DNA from: Pseudomonadota bacterium
GTDB taxonomy: Bacteria; Pseudomonadota; Gammaproteobacteria; Steroidobacterales; Steroidobacteraceae
Direction of reading: 5' to 3'
NCBI GenBank assembly: GCA_021850555.1
Contig: JAJZLX010000665.1
Span: forward strand, 1-5,166
Length of the DNA: 5,166 nt
In this document: one piece after another, positions 3,707-5,166 of the stretch
Layout of the letters: each line of letters starts with the position of its first letter
How positions within the stretch are numbered: the first letter of the stretch is position 1
The notes under the pieces: generated by a model
Told to the model about the DNA's origin: nothing
What the model saw: the letters and a program-made list of their open reading frames with translations, nothing else
The model's database searches: none
Made by a program: the position numbers and the translations under genes

Positions 3707-5166
3707 ATGCGGCCTGCAGCGAAGCAACCACAGCCGGAGCGCACCGTCGCGCGCACGACTTGCTACATGTGCGCGTGCCGTTGCGGCATCAAAGTACACC
3801 TGGAGAACGGCAAGCTCCGCTACATCGAGGGCAATCGCGACCATCCGATCAATCGAGGCGTGCTCTGCGGCAAAGGGTCCGCCGGGATCATGACTGCGAT
3901 CTCCCCGGCGCGGCTCTCCAGGCCACTGCGGCGCACCGGCGTCCGAGGCTCCGGCGAGTTCGAGGCGATTTCCTGGGACGAGGCCTTGCACATCGCCACG
4001 GATCGGCTCGCCGCGATCCGCGCCACCGACCCGAATCGCCTTGCGCTGTACACGGGACGCGACCAGTCGCAGTCGTTGACCGGCCACTTCGCGCGGATGT
4101 TCGGGACGATCAACTACGCGGCGCACGGCGGCTTCTGCTCCGTGAACATGGCCGCGGCGGGGCTGTACTCGGTTGGCGGCGCGTTCTGGGAGTTCGGCGA
4201 GCCGGACTGGGAGCACGCGCGGCTGTTCCTGCTGTTCGGCGTCGCTGAAGATCACGACTCCAATCCGATCAAGCTGGGCCTCGGCAGATTGAAAGCGCGC
4301 GGGGCGAAGATCATCTCGATCAATCCGGTGCGAACGGGGTATTCGGCGATCGCGGACGAATTCGTCGCGATCACCCCGGGGACCGACGGTCTGCTGGTAT
4401 TCGCGCTGATTCATTGCCTGCTCGAAGCGGGCCGGATCGACACGGAATTCCTCGTCCGCTACACCAACGCTCACCATCTGGTGATCGATGCCCCCGGCGA
4501 GGCCGAGCACGGCTTGATCGCCCGCGATGCGGCCGGCCGCGAGCTGTGCTTCGATCGCGCATCGGGCGCCCTCCTCGACGCGCAGGCGGTCGGGACGGAT
4601 CCGGCATTGATCGGCGAGTTCGCGCTGCCGGACGGACGCCGCGCCCGCCCGGCCTTCGCTCTGCTCGCCGAGCGCTATTGCGCGCCGCAGTATGCCCCGG
4701 AGGCGGTCGCCTCCCGCTGCGGCATCGACGCCGCCACCATCCGCCGCATCGCTGCGGAAATCGCCGAAGTCGCATTCAATCAGCCGGTCGTAATCGATCA
4801 ACCGTGGACGGACACGGCGGGGCGCCGTCACGCAACCATGACGGGCCGGCCCGTCGCGATGCATGCCATGCGCGGTGTCTCCGCGCATTCGAACGGGTTT
4901 CACACCTGCCGCGCCATTCACGTGCTGCAGATGTTGCTCGGCGCGATCGATACGCCGGGCTCCTGGCGCTACAAGTCGCCCTATCCGAAACCGATTCCCG
5001 GCGGGGAGCCGCCCGGACGTCCCCGCACACCGGGCGGCCCGCTCGATGCGCCCCCGCTCGGCTTTCCGCGCGGACCGCAGGATCTGCTGGTCGACGAGGC
5101 CGGCGAGCCGCTGCGCCTCGACCGGGCGTTTTCTTGGGAAGCCCCCATCGCCATTCACGGCCTGAT
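3707..5166 (+). CDS. soeA: Molybdopterin oxidoreductase, SoeA-like sulfite dehydrogenase catalytic subunit (partial)
   Basis: The first 486 codons of a DMSO-reductase-family enzyme; the frame is still open at the right edge. An N-terminal [4Fe-4S] site is formed by Cys19, Cys22, Cys26 and Cys54 (C-x2-C-x3-C-x27-C), with Lys56 in CGKG as the usual electron relay. Then follow SPARLSRPLRRTG (66-78), GRDQSQSLTGHF (117-128), HGGFCSVNMAAAGLYS (140-155), with Cys144 a candidate molybdenum ligand by position, and WEFGEPDWEHARLF (161-174). MGD-binding segments include LFGVAEDHDSNP (177-188) and NPVRTGYSAIADEF...TPGTDGLL (206-230); MRGVSAHSNGFHTCRAIHVLQ is at 388-408. These agree with my recollection of SoeA (sulfite oxidation to sulfate, electrons to quinone through SoeB and SoeC). 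No Tat signal is present, matching a cytoplasmic enzyme. ATG 3707 is the only start between the in-frame TGA at 3668-3670 and Cys19. GGAGG lies an unusually long 18 bases upstream; AAAGG (3691-3695) is nearer. Other enzymes of the family (polysulfide or thiosulfate reductase type) are the alternative. Confidence 0.85.
   Translation, partial: MRPAAKQPQPERTVARTTCYMCACRCGIKVHLENGKLRYIEGNRDHPINRGVLCGKGSAGIMTAISPARLSRPLRRTGVRGSGEFEAISWDEALHIATDRLAAIRATDPNRLALYTGRDQSQSLTGHFARMFGTINYAAHGGFCSVNMAAAGLYSVGGAFWEFGEPDWEHARLFLLFGVAEDHDSNPIKLGLGRLKARGAKIISINPVRTGYSAIADEFVAITPGTDGLLVFALIHCLLEAGRIDTEFLVRYTNAHHLVIDAPGEAEHGLIARDAAGRELCFDRASGALLDAQAVGTDPALIGEFALPDGRRARPAFALLAERYCAPQYAPEAVASRCGIDAATIRRIAAEIAEVAFNQPVVIDQPWTDTAGRRHATMTGRPVAMHAMRGVSAHSNGFHTCRAIHVLQMLLGAIDTPGSWRYKSPYPKPIPGGEPPGRPRTPGGPLDAPPLGFPRGPQDLLVDEAGEPLRLDRAFSWEAPIAIHGL

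Noticed and set aside
3661..4248. GTG/ATG-initiated frame (3661 or 3667) close to the AT-rich promoter, 195 codons
   Set aside because: It is out of frame with the soeA-like protein and becomes Arg/His-rich with no domain; the GGAGG at 3684-3688 lies inside it, not before its start.
3701..5158. 485-codon open frame on the minus strand
   Set aside because: It lies entirely opposite the soeA-like gene, whose motifs are unmistakable; the product is Arg/Ala/Gly-rich low-information sequence, a usual antisense shadow in GC-rich DNA.

Overview
The window is GC-rich DNA (about two thirds G+C by eye) with compact genes, typical of a Pseudomonadota chromosome. A beta- or gammaproteobacterium is the best guess, but that is inference from composition and gene families; there is no rRNA or other taxonomic marker. 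I see no tRNA, CRISPR array, transposase or phage gene.

Layout, all confident genes on the + strand: (1) the last 58 codons of an SLC13/DASS-type anion transporter (2-178); (2) a gene-poor stretch of about 500 bases (179-675); (3) a small DUF456-family membrane protein (676-1158); (4) a 354-base gap (1159-1512) holding possible leader structures ahead of a regulator; (5) a LysR-type regulator (1513-2415) whose effector domain resembles the CysL-like group; (6) a short-chain dehydrogenase/reductase starting at GTG (2510-3268), with a plausible extended -10 promoter; (7) a 438-base gap (3269-3706) with a sharply AT-rich island at 3601-3656; (8) the first 486 codons of a large molybdopterin/[4Fe-4S] oxidoreductase running off the window (3707-5166). 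The last gene most resembles SoeA, the catalytic subunit of the cytoplasmic sulfite:quinone dehydrogenase SoeABC. It has no stop codon in the window, so a search restricted to closed reading frames would miss it.

How they may work together: the SoeA-like enzyme would oxidise sulfite on the cytoplasmic side, with SoeB and SoeC expected just past the right edge. The CysL-like regulator and the anion transporter could belong to the same sulfur theme, but the spacing (94-438 base gaps, separate promoter-like signals) does not show one operon, so that link is a hypothesis. The SDR substrate cannot be read from sequence. The most unusual material is between genes: possible competing hairpins and an ATGA-overlapping small ORF before lysR, a 25-base near-repeat in two gaps, and the AT island before the soeA-like gene. 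No clearly new system is demonstrated.
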